A DNA stretch of 36,128 nt from Acetobacteraceae bacterium. GTDB lineage: Bacteria; Pseudomonadota; Alphaproteobacteria; Acetobacterales; Acetobacteraceae. The first letter of the stretch is position 1. Every line of letters begins with the position of its first letter. This document shows, piece after piece, positions 1 to 8,828 of the stretch. The stretch is from NCBI GenBank assembly GCA_024280945.1, contig JAMXLO010000127.1, forward strand, positions 1-36,128, given 5' to 3'. Made by a program: the position numbers and the translations under genes. The notes under the pieces were generated by a model. That model did not search any database. It saw only the letters and a list, made by a program, of their open reading frames with translations, and had not been told where the DNA came from.

Positions 1-1067
1 GGCGTCGCGCAGTGATCGAGAAGCCGTTTGGCCACAGCATCGACTCGGCGCGGGAGTTGAACACGCGGATCCGCCGCGAGCTGCGCGAGGAACAGATCTT
101 CCGCATCGACCATTTCCTCGGCAAGGAGACGGTGCAGAACATCATGGCCTTTCGCTTCGCGAACGGCCTGTTCGAGCCGATCTGGAACCGCGACCGGATC
201 GACCATGTGCAGATCACCGTCGCCGAGACGGTCGGTGTCGAGCACCGCGCAAAGTTCTATGAGGTCACCGGCGCGCTGCGCGACATGGTGCCGAACCACG
301 TGTTCCAGCTGCTGGCAATGGTGGCGATGGAACCCCCCGCGGGCTTCGATGCGCGCTCGGTGCGCAACCGCAAGGCGGACGTGTTCGCGACGATGGCGCC
401 GCTGACGGAAGAAGATGCCGTGCGCGGCCAATATGGACCGGGCGCGGTGCTTGGACAGCCGGCGCCGGCATACCAGGAAGAGCCCGGTGTAACGCGCGGC
501 TCCAACACCGAAACGTATGTCGCGCTGCGCCTGACGATCGACAACTGGCGTTGGGCGGGCGTGCCGTTCTACCTGCGGACCGGAAAGCGGATGTCACGCC
601 GTTATTCCGAGATTGCCATCCGCTTCAAGCACGCACCTTATGCGCCATTTGAAGACACACATGTCGAACAGCTGCCGCCAAATTGGCTGGTGATTCGCAT
701 TCAACCGGACGAAGGCATCTCTTTGCAATTCGAAGTAAAGCGGCCGGGTCCGGTGGTCGATCTCGCTGCGGTGCAGATGGACTTCAGCTATCGCGACTGG
801 TTCCCGCGTGAACCGAATGTCGGTTACGAGACTCTGATCTATGATTGCATGATCGGCGATCAGACGCTGTTTCAGCGCGCCGACATGGTGGAGGAGACAT
901 GGCGCATCGTGCAGCCGGTACTGGACGCATGGGCCGCGGCTCCGCCCTCCCATTTCCCGAATTACGCGGCTGGCACTGACGGCCCGCGAGCGGCGGATGT
1001 GCTCCTACAGCGAGATGGGCGTGCGTGGCGGCCAGTGGCCGGACAGATTCCGCCGCGGCAAAGTTGA
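1..1067 (+). CDS. zwf: Glucose-6-phosphate 1-dehydrogenase, 3' part (5' end outside window)
   Basis: This enzyme oxidises glucose 6-phosphate to 6-phosphogluconolactone with NAD(P)+, the first step of the oxidative pentose phosphate and Entner-Doudoroff routes. The frame is open to the window's first base (in frame from nt 3), and the residues before the GTG at nt 12 already read as family sequence leading into the EKPFG motif, so that GTG is not the start. The active-site signature RIDHFLGKE lies at nt 102-128. The NH pair in VPNHVFQ (about nt 291-311) matches the catalytic histidine of the family. About 354 of the usual roughly 490 residues are present, so the NADP-binding N-terminus is missing. 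The gene converges on a minus-strand acetyltransferase gene 108 bp away, and I see no clear terminator in that gap. The family call is very secure; the start cannot be seen. Confidence 0.96.
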   Translation, partial: RRAVIEKPFGHSIDSARELNTRIRRELREEQIFRIDHFLGKETVQNIMAFRFANGLFEPIWNRDRIDHVQITVAETVGVEHRAKFYEVTGALRDMVPNHVFQLLAMVAMEPPAGFDARSVRNRKADVFATMAPLTEEDAVRGQYGPGAVLGQPAPAYQEEPGVTRGSNTETYVALRLTIDNWRWAGVPFYLRTGKRMSRRYSEIAIRFKHAPYAPFEDTHVEQLPPNWLVIRIQPDEGISLQFEVKRPGPVVDLAAVQMDFSYRDWFPREPNVGYETLIYDCMIGDQTLFQRADMVEETWRIVQPVLDAWAAAPPSHFPNYAAGTDGPRAADVLLQRDGRAWRPVAGQIPPRQS

Positions 1068-1175
1068 TGACCTGCGCGTAGTTGCACCACATTCATCGGC
1101 TGGCAGTAATGAAATCTGCGGGCGGTGGCAGAACAGGCTGGCTGCGAAGGCACGTCATACGGGACGCGGTCGGGT

Positions 1176-1646
1176 TCATGTATTTAGCCGCTTCTCATAG
1201 AACACACTGGTAGCGGTCGCCGCTGGCGGCATCGCAGCGTAGGTACCGAAGGGTTCGCACCGCCGAAACCCGGCTCTTTGGTAGAGACGCTGCGCCGCGT
1301 ACTGCCGGTTGCCCGTTTCCAGGCGCAACATCGAAAGATCTGCCGCTGCTGTCTCGGTCTCGATCCGGCGCAGAAGTGCCTGGGCCACACCGTGCCCTCG
1401 TGCGCCGTCGCGCACATACATGCGCTTGACCTCGGCAAAATCTCCGAACAGTGCCACGCCGCCGCATCCGACCGGTTCGCCGTTCAGTCGGGCGATGAAG
1501 AAGCGGATGTTTCGCTGGAAGATTGACTCCAGTGCGAGCCCGTGTCGCTGCTCCGGCGGGTACTCAGCGGAAAGCACTTGATCCAGTTCGCCGACCAGCG
1601 CACGCACCTCATCCGTGGCTACAGTGACGGGAATGACTTCAAGCAA
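1176..1646 (-). CDS. GNAT family N-acetyltransferase
   Basis: This 156-residue protein has the size and layout of a single-domain GNAT acetyltransferase. The acetyl-CoA binding segment (motif A) is visible as VKRMYVRDGARGHGVAQALL, giving the R-x-x-G-x-G/A pyrophosphate loop. The later LYQRAGFRR segment matches the usual motif B region (Y-x-x-x-G-F). The substrate cannot be told from the sequence. The only good start I see is a TTG at 1646 with a weak CGGAA element upstream. The gene lies 30 bp downstream of the RND transporter gene on the same strand and is probably the last gene of that transcript. A role in modifying a drug or small molecule would suit that context, but this is inference. 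Confidence 0.85.
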   Translation of the reverse strand: MLEVIPVTVATDEVRALVGELDQVLSAEYPPEQRHGLALESIFQRNIRFFIARLNGEPVGCGGVALFGDFAEVKRMYVRDGARGHGVAQALLRRIETETAAADLSMLRLETGNRQYAAQRLYQRAGFRRCEPFGTYAAMPPAATATSVFYEKRLNT

Positions 1647-1676
1647 GTTCCGGTAGACCTTATGCCTGCTGGTGGA

Positions 1677-4600
1677 TCAATCCGCGGCTGCCGAGCCCAT
1701 TTTTTCCGCCAGGCGCGGCAGCGGATGCTGTTTGCGCGATACCAGGCGCTGCAAGCGGTCCAGATACAGATAGATGATCGGTGTCGTGTAGAGCGTCAGC
1801 ACCTGGCTGAGCGCAAGTCCACCCACCATGGCATAACCTAGCGGCCGCCGCAGTTCAGAGCCGACACCGTGGCCGAGCATCAACGGTAGACCGGTCAGCA
1901 TCGCTGCCATCGTCGTCATCAGGATCGGCCGGAAGCGCAGCAGACAGGCCTGGCGGATCGCGTCGTGCGGGGTCAATCCGTCGCGCCGTTCCGCATTGAT
2001 GGCGAAGTCAACCATCATGATGCCGTTCTTCTTTACGATGCCGATCAACAGGATGACCCCGATCAGCGCGATGACGGACAGGTCTTGGTGCGCCAGCAGA
2101 AGTGCCAACAGCGCGCCGACGCCAGCCGAGGGCAGCGTGGACAGGATGGTCAGCGGCAGGATGTAGCTTTCGTACAAAATCCCGAGAATGATGTACACGC
2201 TGATCAAAGCTGCGGCGATCAGATAAGGCTGGGTGGACAGCGAGCTCTGGAACGCCTGCGCGGTACCCTGGAAGGAGCCGTTCACGGTGACGGGCACACC
2301 CATTTGCCGCATCGCCGCATTGACCGCATCCACCGCGTGGCCCAGCGCTGCCCCCGGCGCAAGATTGAACGAGATGGTCACGGCGGGGAACTGGCTCTGG
2401 TGGCTGATCGACAGCGGCTGGACCGGCATCGTGCTCCAGTGCACGAAGCTCGACAGTGGCACCGCCTGCCCATTGGGCGACTTCACGTACAGCTTGTTCA
2501 GTGTGGTTGGGTCGCCCGCCATATCGGGCGGGACCTCCATGATCAGGTGATAGGAGCTCACCTGTGAGAAGAACTGTGCGATCTGCCGTTGGCCGAACGC
2601 GTCATACAACGTGTCATCGATTGCCTGCGGCTGGATGCCGAAGCGGGCTGCGGCATCCCGGTCGATTACCAGGGTCGCTGTGGTGCCACCGTTCTGTTGG
2701 TCGCTGGTGACGTCCCGCAGCATCGGCAAAGATTGCAACTTGGCCAGGATCTTCGGACCCCACTCATACAGTTCGGTGAGGTCCGCGTCCTGCAGCGTGT
2801 ACTGGTATTCCGTCTTGGCCAGCCGGGCACCAACCCGGACATCCGGGATCGGCTGCAGGAACAGCTTTCCGCCCTGCACCTTGGCGATCTTCGGTCGCAG
2901 GCGGTTGATATAGTCCTGCAGAGAGCCTCCGACCCGGTCGTGCAGCGGCTTGAGGGCGATGAATAGCCGGCCCACGTTGTTCGGCTGCCCGCCGAAGCCG
3001 CCGCCCATGGATGACACGTAAGACGCTGTGTCCGGGTCCTGCGCCACCACCTCGGCAAGACGCTGCTGCACCTTCGCCATCTCCTTGAAGGAGATGTCCT
3101 GCGCGGCCTCGGTTATTCCCAGCACGAGCCCATTGTCCTGCGGCGGGAAAAAGCCCTTTGGAATCACGACGTAGAGATAGACGCTGAGAGTGACCGTGCC
3201 CAAGAACACCAGTAGTGTGATGAAGTGGTGACGAAGCGCGATATCCAGCGTGCGCCGGTAGAAAGCCACCATCCCGGTGAAGAAACTCTCGACCGCCCGG
3301 TAGGCCAGCCCGTGCCGACTGGCATCGTGGTGCAGAAAACGCGAGCACATCATCGGGGTCAGGGAGAGACAGACGAACGCCGATACGAGAACCGCGGCGG
3401 TGACCGTCAGGGCAAACTCGCGGAACAGCCGACCGACGATGCCGCCCATGAACAGCAGCGGAATGAACACCGCCACCAGCGAAAAGCTGATCGAGACAAT
3501 CGTAAAGCCGATTTCACCGGCCCCCTTTATCGCCGCCTCCATCGGCTTCATGCCATCCTCCACGTGGCGGAAGATGTTCTCAAGCATCACGATGGCGTCG
3601 TCGATGACGAACCCGACGGCCAGCGTCAGCGCCATCAGCGAGAGGTTGTCGAGGCTGAAGTCCAACACATACATCACGCCGAAGGTGCAGATCAGCGCGA
3701 CCGGAACCGTGGTACTGGGGATGATCGTCGCCCACACGTTCCGCAGGAACAGGAAGATCACCATCACGACGAGGCAGACAGCCAGCATCAGCGTGAACTG
3801 CACATCGGCGACCGAGGCGCGGATGGTCTGCGTGCGGTCCACGATCGTCGTGACGTGTATGGACGGCGGTATCGACGCTTCAAGCCGTGGCAGAGCCTTT
3901 TTGATCCGCTCTACAGTCTCGATGACATTCGCGCCGGGCTGCTTGAAGATGATCAGCAGGATGCCCCGCTTGCCATTCTGCCAGGCAGCCAGCAGCCGGT
4001 TCTCCGGCCCGTCGATCGCGCGCCCGATATCGCGCACCCGAACCGCGGCCCCGTTGCGATAGGCCAGTATCACGTTGTTGTATTCCGCCGCGCGTGTCAG
4101 CTGGTCGTTGTTGTAGATGGTGAACGCCTGATACTGGCCGTCGATGTTACCCTTGGGCGCATTCACGGTCGCAGTCACCAGCAGATTTCGCACATCCTCC
4201 AGCGTCATGCCCATGGCGGCGATTTTGTCGGGGTCGACCTCGATCCGGACGGCCCGCTTCTGCTGACCGCCGATGACGACCTGCGAGACGCCGGTGATCT
4301 GCGAGATCTGCTGCGACAACACAGTCTCGGCGTAGTCATCGGTCTCGATCAGCGGCATCGCCTCTGACTGCGCCGCCAAAATCATGATCGGCGCATCCGA
4401 CGGGTTCGATTTATAATAGGTCGGTGGCCCCGGCATGATCTTCGGCAACTGCGCGCTCGCGCCATTGATCGCCGCCTGAATGTCTCCCGCCGCGGCATCG
4501 ATATTGCGGTCCAGGTCGAACTGCACCGTGATGGTGGTCAAACCCAGCACACTGACCGAGGTAAGCTGCGCCACGCCGGGGATCTGCGCGATCTGAGTCT

Positions 4601-4802
4601 CCAGCGGCTGCGCCACCGTCGCTGCCATGGTCTCCGGACTTGCGCCCGGAAGCTTGCCGTTGACTACGATCGTGGGAAAGTCGACACGCGGCAACGGCGC
4701 AACCGGCAGCAACGGATACGCTGCGATGCCGACCAATACCAAGGCAGCCATGATCAACGAGGTTGCGACGGGGCGCCGGATGAACGGAGTTGAGATGCTC
4801 AT
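1677..4802 (-). CDS. RND efflux inner-membrane transporter, MdtC/HAE1 type
   Basis: This is a proton-driven drug/metabolite exporter of the resistance-nodulation-division superfamily, the inner-membrane part of a tripartite pump. It has about 1041 residues from the ATG at 4802, the usual length. It starts MSISTPFIRRPVATSL, as MdtB/MdtC proteins do, and continues into the first membrane helix and porter domain. The proton-relay aspartates appear in FVIDDAIVMLENI at about residue 400, the family motif LTPMMCSR follows TM6, and the TM10 lysines are in GIVKKNGIMMVDFA. The frame is open to 4847, but starting there would overlap the adaptor gene by 38 bp. The ATG at 4802 gives the family N-terminus and follows the adaptor stop by 7 bp, with an AGGCGG element upstream. 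The adaptor gene is directly upstream; no second RND gene (MdtB) or outer-membrane channel is present. The substrate is unknown. Confidence 0.95.
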   Translation of the reverse strand: MSISTPFIRRPVATSLIMAALVLVGIAAYPLLPVAPLPRVDFPTIVVNGKLPGASPETMAATVAQPLETQIAQIPGVAQLTSVSVLGLTTITVQFDLDRNIDAAAGDIQAAINGASAQLPKIMPGPPTYYKSNPSDAPIMILAAQSEAMPLIETDDYAETVLSQQISQITGVSQVVIGGQQKRAVRIEVDPDKIAAMGMTLEDVRNLLVTATVNAPKGNIDGQYQAFTIYNNDQLTRAAEYNNVILAYRNGAAVRVRDIGRAIDGPENRLLAAWQNGKRGILLIIFKQPGANVIETVERIKKALPRLEASIPPSIHVTTIVDRTQTIRASVADVQFTLMLAVCLVVMVIFLFLRNVWATIIPSTTVPVALICTFGVMYVLDFSLDNLSLMALTLAVGFVIDDAIVMLENIFRHVEDGMKPMEAAIKGAGEIGFTIVSISFSLVAVFIPLLFMGGIVGRLFREFALTVTAAVLVSAFVCLSLTPMMCSRFLHHDASRHGLAYRAVESFFTGMVAFYRRTLDIALRHHFITLLVFLGTVTLSVYLYVVIPKGFFPPQDNGLVLGITEAAQDISFKEMAKVQQRLAEVVAQDPDTASYVSSMGGGFGGQPNNVGRLFIALKPLHDRVGGSLQDYINRLRPKIAKVQGGKLFLQPIPDVRVGARLAKTEYQYTLQDADLTELYEWGPKILAKLQSLPMLRDVTSDQQNGGTTATLVIDRDAAARFGIQPQAIDDTLYDAFGQRQIAQFFSQVSSYHLIMEVPPDMAGDPTTLNKLYVKSPNGQAVPLSSFVHWSTMPVQPLSISHQSQFPAVTISFNLAPGAALGHAVDAVNAAMRQMGVPVTVNGSFQGTAQAFQSSLSTQPYLIAAALISVYIILGILYESYILPLTILSTLPSAGVGALLALLLAHQDLSVIALIGVILLIGIVKKNGIMMVDFAINAERRDGLTPHDAIRQACLLRFRPILMTTMAAMLTGLPLMLGHGVGSELRRPLGYAMVGGLALSQVLTLYTTPIIYLYLDRLQRLVSRKQHPLPRLAEKMGSAAAD

Positions 4803-4809
4803 GCGCCGT

Positions 4810-5967
4810 TCAGCCGCCTGCCTGACCAGGTGCGGCAGTCGCGACAACCAGCATACCTTCCTGCAGCCGGGACTGGCCGTCGAGTACGATGGTCTGGTCT
4901 GGCTCCAGACCCATGGTGATCACCATTACCGGCCCCCGGTCTACCGCTTCCACGGGCTGGCGGTGCACCGTTGAGTCGGGCTTCACGACGTAGACGTAGA
5001 GATCGGTCAGCCCGTGCTGTACCGCCCGCGCCGGAACGGCGACAACCTGACGCTCGGTTCGCAGCAGCAATCTGGTGTCCACGAACTGACCGGGCCAAAG
5101 CTTATTGTCATCGTTTGGAAAGGTCGCCTTCAGCCGGATCGTGCCGGTGGTTGTATCGATGGCGTTGTCCGGTGTCAGCAACGTGCCGCGCGCAAGTTCC
5201 TGACCTTGCGCACCGGACCAGGCAGTGACCACGACCGGCCCCCCTGCCATCTCCTCCACAATGCCCGGCAGTTCTCGCTGCGGCAGTGTGAACACCACGG
5301 CGATTGGGCGGATCTGGGCGATTGTCATGATCCCGTTGGCATCCGATGCGTGCACTAGGTTCCCAGGATCAACCTGACGCAATCCCAGCCGGCCTTCAAA
5401 TGGCGCCAGGATGTAGCAGTAACTGAGGTTGAGTTGCGCCGCCTCGATCGTCGCCTCGTCGCCTTTTAGCGCCGCAGTGAAATTGTCGACCTGCATCTTC
5501 TGCGTGTCGACCTGCTGGCGCGATGCGAAGTCCTGACGCATCAGCGACGAATAGCGTTGCAGATCCAATTTCGCATTGGCGAGTTGGGCCTCGTTTTGCG
5601 CCTTCTTCGCGATCGCCTGATCGAGCACTGCCTGGTATGGTCGAGGGTCGATCACAGCGAGCAACGTGCCCTGCTTGACGACCTGCCCCTCGGTCACCGG
5701 CACCTGCATCAATGTGCCATCGACCCGGGCCCGCACTGTTACCGTGTTCAGGGCCTGCACAGTGCCCAGCCCGCTCAGCCATACAGGAACGTCCTCGCGT
5801 TCGACCTTCGTCACGCTGACCGGTACCGCATTGCCGGATGGTGGCGTGGCCTGCTGGGCTTGCAATAACGTCGAGGAGGCCAGGATGCCACAGACAATGG
5901 ATAGCGTGGCCAATGCTCCGGAAAACCGTCGTCTGCCGCCGTCTCCGTTGAGACCTCGTTCCGACAA
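4810..5967 (-). CDS. RND efflux periplasmic adaptor subunit (MdtA-like)
   Basis: This membrane fusion protein bridges the RND pump and an outer-membrane channel. It has 385 residues. The N-terminus has an arginine pair and a hydrophobic stretch (about residues 15-36), reading as a signal peptide with processing near LLQAQQ. A barrel-sandwich/lipoyl half follows (VRARVDGTLMQVPVTEGQVVKQG, about residues 78-100, discussed only by position), then an alpha-hairpin rich in A, Q and K (about 112-175), and the second lipoyl half with CYILAPFEGRLGLRQVDPG. The C-terminal beta-barrel and membrane-proximal domains contain GTIRLKATFPN and LWPGQFVDTRLLL. The start is a TTG at 5967 preceded at good spacing by AGAGGGG; there is no ATG near the N-terminus. 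Gene order adaptor-transporter with a 7 bp gap indicates one transcript. Confidence 0.94.
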   Translation of the reverse strand: MSERGLNGDGGRRRFSGALATLSIVCGILASSTLLQAQQATPPSGNAVPVSVTKVEREDVPVWLSGLGTVQALNTVTVRARVDGTLMQVPVTEGQVVKQGTLLAVIDPRPYQAVLDQAIAKKAQNEAQLANAKLDLQRYSSLMRQDFASRQQVDTQKMQVDNFTAALKGDEATIEAAQLNLSYCYILAPFEGRLGLRQVDPGNLVHASDANGIMTIAQIRPIAVVFTLPQRELPGIVEEMAGGPVVVTAWSGAQGQELARGTLLTPDNAIDTTTGTIRLKATFPNDDNKLWPGQFVDTRLLLRTERQVVAVPARAVQHGLTDLYVYVVKPDSTVHRQPVEAVDRGPVMVITMGLEPDQTIVLDGQSRLQEGMLVVATAAPGQAGG

Positions 5968-6105
5968 ATTCGCGCCCCTCTAGCCAGCCCAACACACGGC
6001 GGAACCCGTTACCGAGGCCGCCTTACCCCGCCAGCACATTCTCGGTGAATTCCCTCCGGACTGCCAGCGTCAAATCGGGCTACAAACGGATGATACAATC
6101 TGCAA

Positions 6106-6699
6106 CTACAACTGCAGGTTAGTATCCGCTATGCCTAACGACCGGCGGAAGCGATCCTTAAGATAGGCACCGTCCCTTGGTGGCAGGTGCCGCGGCAGTT
6201 CAGTGGGCGAGATGCGTATTACGGCGAAAAGCATCTCCTGTCGCAGCCGCAGTCGGAAGGCCTCCACCTCGTCCATATCGCGTGCCACCTCTACGGATGG
6301 CCAGCCGCATGCACCGGCTACCGCCGCGAGGTCGGTGGTCAGGCCGGTGTGGCTGTGCTGCGACCCGGTCTCGCCGAACCTGGCATTGTCCAATACGGCG
6401 ATCGAAAGGTTCCTGGCGCCTGCCGCCGCGATGGTGGCAAGCGAACCCATCCCCATCAACATCTCTCCGTCACCGGTCAGCACCAGCACGCGTCGCATGG
6501 GCTGCGCCAGAGCCAGCCCGAGCCCGACCATGGCCGCGCCGCCCATCGCACCCCACAGGTAGAAATTGAGCGCGCGGTCACCTGCGGCCGCGGCGTCGTA
6601 GCTGGGCGCTCCCAAGCCGGTCACGACCAACAAGTCACCGGGATCGCGCAGCAGTGCTGCGGCGACCGCACGACGATCGAGGGTCCCGTCGTTCCTCAT
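6106..6699 (-). CDS. Thiamine-diphosphate-dependent decarboxylase, pyrimidine/PP-binding subunit (ComE-like)
   Basis: This 197-residue protein is the C-terminal, diphosphate-binding half of a split ThDP enzyme, like the beta subunit of sulfopyruvate decarboxylase or the C-terminal half of phosphonopyruvate decarboxylase. The ThDP/Mg2+ signature runs from GDG (residues 76-78) to DN (104-105), the usual spacing of about 26 residues. The N-terminal segment around LWGAMGGAAMVGLGLALA is also typical. The ATG overlaps the stop of the partner gene in an ATGA, so the subunits are translationally coupled. Known relatives decarboxylate 3-sulfopyruvate to sulfoacetaldehyde or 3-phosphonopyruvate to phosphonoacetaldehyde. 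No sulfonate or phosphonate gene is nearby, so I leave the substrate open. Confidence 0.88.
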   Translation of the reverse strand: MRNDGTLDRRAVAAALLRDPGDLLVVTGLGAPSYDAAAAGDRALNFYLWGAMGGAAMVGLGLALAQPMRRVLVLTGDGEMLMGMGSLATIAAAGARNLSIAVLDNARFGETGSQHSHTGLTTDLAAVAGACGWPSVEVARDMDEVEAFRLRLRQEMLFAVIRISPTELPRHLPPRDGAYLKDRFRRSLGIADTNLQL

Positions 6700-7214
6700 T
6701 TCTCGAACACCTTGGCGCCGATCAATCGTTGGGAAAACAGCACCGCTACGGGGACCGTGCTCTCGAAGGCGAGCGCCGCCGAGGCGGCCACGATCTCGGC
6801 GACATCATGCGGGCTGTCGGCGCGACGGACATGCACTCCGGTGGCGGCCAGCACGGCCGGCGTGGCAGCGCCCATTGGCACCTGCCAGGGATTGAACTCG
6901 GCCCACTCGCCGCGCATGGTCACCAGGGCGAGGAACGGCATCCGGCAGTTGACCGGCAGCGACAGCATATTGATGCAGTTGCCGACACCGGAGGATTGCA
7001 TCAGCAGCGCAGCCCGCTCGCCGCCGAGCCAGGCGCCGGCAGCGAGCGCGATGCCCTCCTCCTCAGTGGTGAGCACCACAGCCCGCATATCCGGATCGGC
7101 CTGCGCCGCGTCGATCAGGTGCGCATGGCCCGCGTCGGGCACGTAGCCGATCTGCCGGATGCGCGCGCGCTTCAGCGCGGCGTACACCTGTGCCTGCCAG
7201 GATGCCGTCGTCAT
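6696..7214 (-). CDS. Thiamine-diphosphate-dependent decarboxylase, N-terminal-domain subunit (ComD-like)
   Basis: This 172-residue protein is the partner of the ComE-like subunit and corresponds to the N-terminal ThDP-binding half of sulfopyruvate/phosphonopyruvate decarboxylases. The conserved glutamate that activates the ThDP aminopyrimidine ring is expected in the TTEEEGIALAAGAWLGG segment (about residues 49-65), followed by the usual SSGVGNCINML stretch. The central region FLALVTMRGEWAEFNPWQ resembles the family's active-site loop. The stop overlaps the next start by 4 bp. Its own ATG at 7214 lacks a clear ribosome site and sits in an ATGA with the end of the broken glutathione S-transferase frame, suggesting past or present translational coupling. 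Split ComD/ComE-type pairs are well known; the substrate here is undetermined. Confidence 0.87.
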   Translation of the reverse strand: MTTASWQAQVYAALKRARIRQIGYVPDAGHAHLIDAAQADPDMRAVVLTTEEEGIALAAGAWLGGERAALLMQSSGVGNCINMLSLPVNCRMPFLALVTMRGEWAEFNPWQVPMGAATPAVLAATGVHVRRADSPHDVAEIVAASAALAFESTVPVAVLFSQRLIGAKVFEK

Positions 7215-7940
7215 TCGAATGCGAGCATCAGGCCGCGGCGTGCTGGGCCACGACCAAACAGCCGGTCGAGATCGTTCGGCTACGCCTTGTCGAATTGGGT
7301 CGTCTTCGCCCGCACGTCGTCAACCGTGGCAAGCGCCTTCTTGACCGCCCGACCTTGGTCGATCACGCCCGCCCAGCGCATGACGTTCTTGTATTTCTCG
7401 GCGGCCGGCGCGCCGAGCAGCGCTGGAATATTGCGCGCCCACGGAAAAGAGGCGATGTCGGCAATGCCGTATTCCGCACCTCCCAACCACGATTTCTGCG
7501 ATAGCCGCTGGTCCATCACTTCCAGGACGCGATGCACCTGTGTGGTGTAGCGGCTTTGCGAGTAGTCGTTGCCTTTCGGCGCGAACCGCATGAAGTGCGC
7601 GTGCTGACCGAACATCGGTCCAAGCGTGGTCATCTGCACCATCATCCACTCGATAGCCTCGTATTTCGCGGCCACCTCCTTGGGCAGCAGCTTACCGGTC
7701 TTCTCGGCGAGGTAGAGCGGGATGGCATCGGACTCGAACAGTGTGAGCGATTTGCCGCCGGGGCCGTCGCTATCGGTGATGACCGGCACCGTTGCCATCG
7801 GACCGAGCTTGAGAAACTGCGCGTCAAACTGCTTGCCGGTGAATACATCGACCGGTTGCAGTGTAGGGCCGGCCAAGTTCTTCGAGCGCGATGTAGATCT
7901 TCACCACGTTCGGGCTACCCATGCCGTAGAGTTCGATCAT
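7211..7940 (-). pseudogene. Glutathione S-transferase (YghU/YfcG-like), frameshifted and with an internal stop
   Basis: The longest single frame (7876-7280) covers a glutathione S-transferase from the end of the first beta-alpha-beta unit onward, including FESDAIPLYLAEKTGKLL of the thioredoxin-like domain and IADIASFPWARN of the helical domain. It lacks the proper N-terminus and could only begin at a TTG. An ATG at 7940 in a different frame encodes that N-terminus (MIELYGMGSPNVVKIYIALE). The two frames meet at about 7858-7865, consistent with a 2-base loss or 1-base gain in the codons for PYTLQP. After FDKA a TAG stop (7280-7282) interrupts the frame. The same frame then continues PNDLDRLFGRG and ends at a TGA overlapping the next gene's ATG (7211-7213), which looks like the lost GST tail. 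Two lesions favour a real pseudogene over a single sequencing error. A functional protein seems unlikely. Confidence 0.75.
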
Positions 7941-8042
7941 CCCGTGGCTCCTGCTGCGATGGTCCTGGCCTATGTTATTGCCGAGACTAACCCGATGTCG
8001 TCCCCCCGCCTACACGCCCGCAACTCTTCTTCCAGGATCAGC

Positions 8043-8738
8043 ATGGAGCAATCGCTGCAAAAGCTCGCCATCAGGGTCGGTGACGGTCCGAGCGTCTCCG
8101 GATTGCTGCTGGTGCCCGAGCGGCCGTCGGCTTGTCTCGTGCTGGCGCACGGGGCGGGGGCAGGCATGTCGCACTCGTTCATGGCCGCGGTTGCTGCTGG
8201 CCTGCACCGTCGCGGCGTTGCGTCGCTGCGCTATCAGTTTCCTTACATGGAAAAGGGGGTGCGGCGGCCAGATCGACCGGAACTGGCGACGCGGACCGTG
8301 CGCGCGGCGGTGGGGGAGGCGGGAGCGTGCCTGTCCGGATGTCCGCTCTTCGCTGGCGGCAAGTCATTTGGCGGCCGCATGACCTCGCTCGCCCAGGCCG
8401 CGCTGCCATTGCCGCAGGTGCGGGGGCTGGTGTTCTTCGGCTTCCCCCTTCACCCGGCCGGCAAGCCCGGCAGAGACCGCGCACAGCACCTGTTCGATGT
8501 GCGCGTTCCCATGCTGCTTCTGCAGGGCACTCGGGATGCGTTGGCTGATCAGGTTCTAATTGCAGAGGTGGCCGGCGAACTGGCCGATCGGGCGCGCCTT
8601 CTGCTGTTCCCAGATGCGGACCATTCATTTCACGTGCCGGCCAGCAGCGGTCGCACCGACGCCGGGATGCGGGACTCGCTGCTCGATGGGACCGTGGACT
8701 GGATGGCCTCGGTGAACGAAACAGCATCTCACCGATGA
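8043..8738 (+). CDS. Alpha/beta hydrolase (KANL3/TEX30-like, dienelactone hydrolase superfamily)
   Basis: This 231-residue soluble protein has the compact layout of bacterial KANL3/TEX30-type alpha/beta hydrolases. The oxyanion-region motif [14 protein letters not shown] lies near residues 34-47. The nucleophile elbow is GGKSFGG with Ser108, the acid is expected at Asp165 in [11 protein letters not shown], and the histidine is His194 in [10 protein letters not shown], giving a complete Ser-Asp-His triad. The frame is open far upstream (from 7722), but that part overlaps the glutathione S-transferase remnant and looks non-coding. I chose the ATG at 8043 because family-like sequence starts there; an ATG at 7995 is possible. 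The physiological substrate is unknown. An acyl-CoA dehydrogenase gene follows 90 bp downstream on the same strand. Confidence 0.86.
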   Translation: MEQSLQKLAIRVGDGPSVSGLLLVPERPSACLVLAHGAGAGMSHSFMAAVAAGLHRRGVASLRYQFPYMEKGVRRPDRPELATRTVRAAVGEAGACLSGCPLFAGGKSFGGRMTSLAQAALPLPQVRGLVFFGFPLHPAGKPGRDRAQHLFDVRVPMLLLQGTRDALADQVLIAEVAGELADRARLLLFPDADHSFHVPASSGRTDAGMRDSLLDGTVDWMASVNETASHR

Positions 8739-8828
8739 GCCAACCGAGACGCCGCTGAGACAGCGGCCCGTCGCTTGCGCACCCCGCACTGCGCGCTTAA
8801 GCAGCCCGGGTGACCTGGGAGACGCGCC

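Noticed and set aside
3225..4367. 380-codon plus-strand open frame
   Set aside because: It is antisense to the RND transporter gene, whose protein is clearly real. The His/Arg/Asp-rich translation is typical of a shadow frame in high-GC DNA.
4803..4847. Earlier in-frame start for the RND transporter
   Set aside because: It would overlap the adaptor gene, and the family N-terminus begins at the ATG at 4802.
7722..8042. Upstream extension of the alpha/beta hydrolase frame
   Set aside because: It overlaps the GST remnant on the other strand and has no family sequence; the hydrolase fold begins just after the ATG at 8043.
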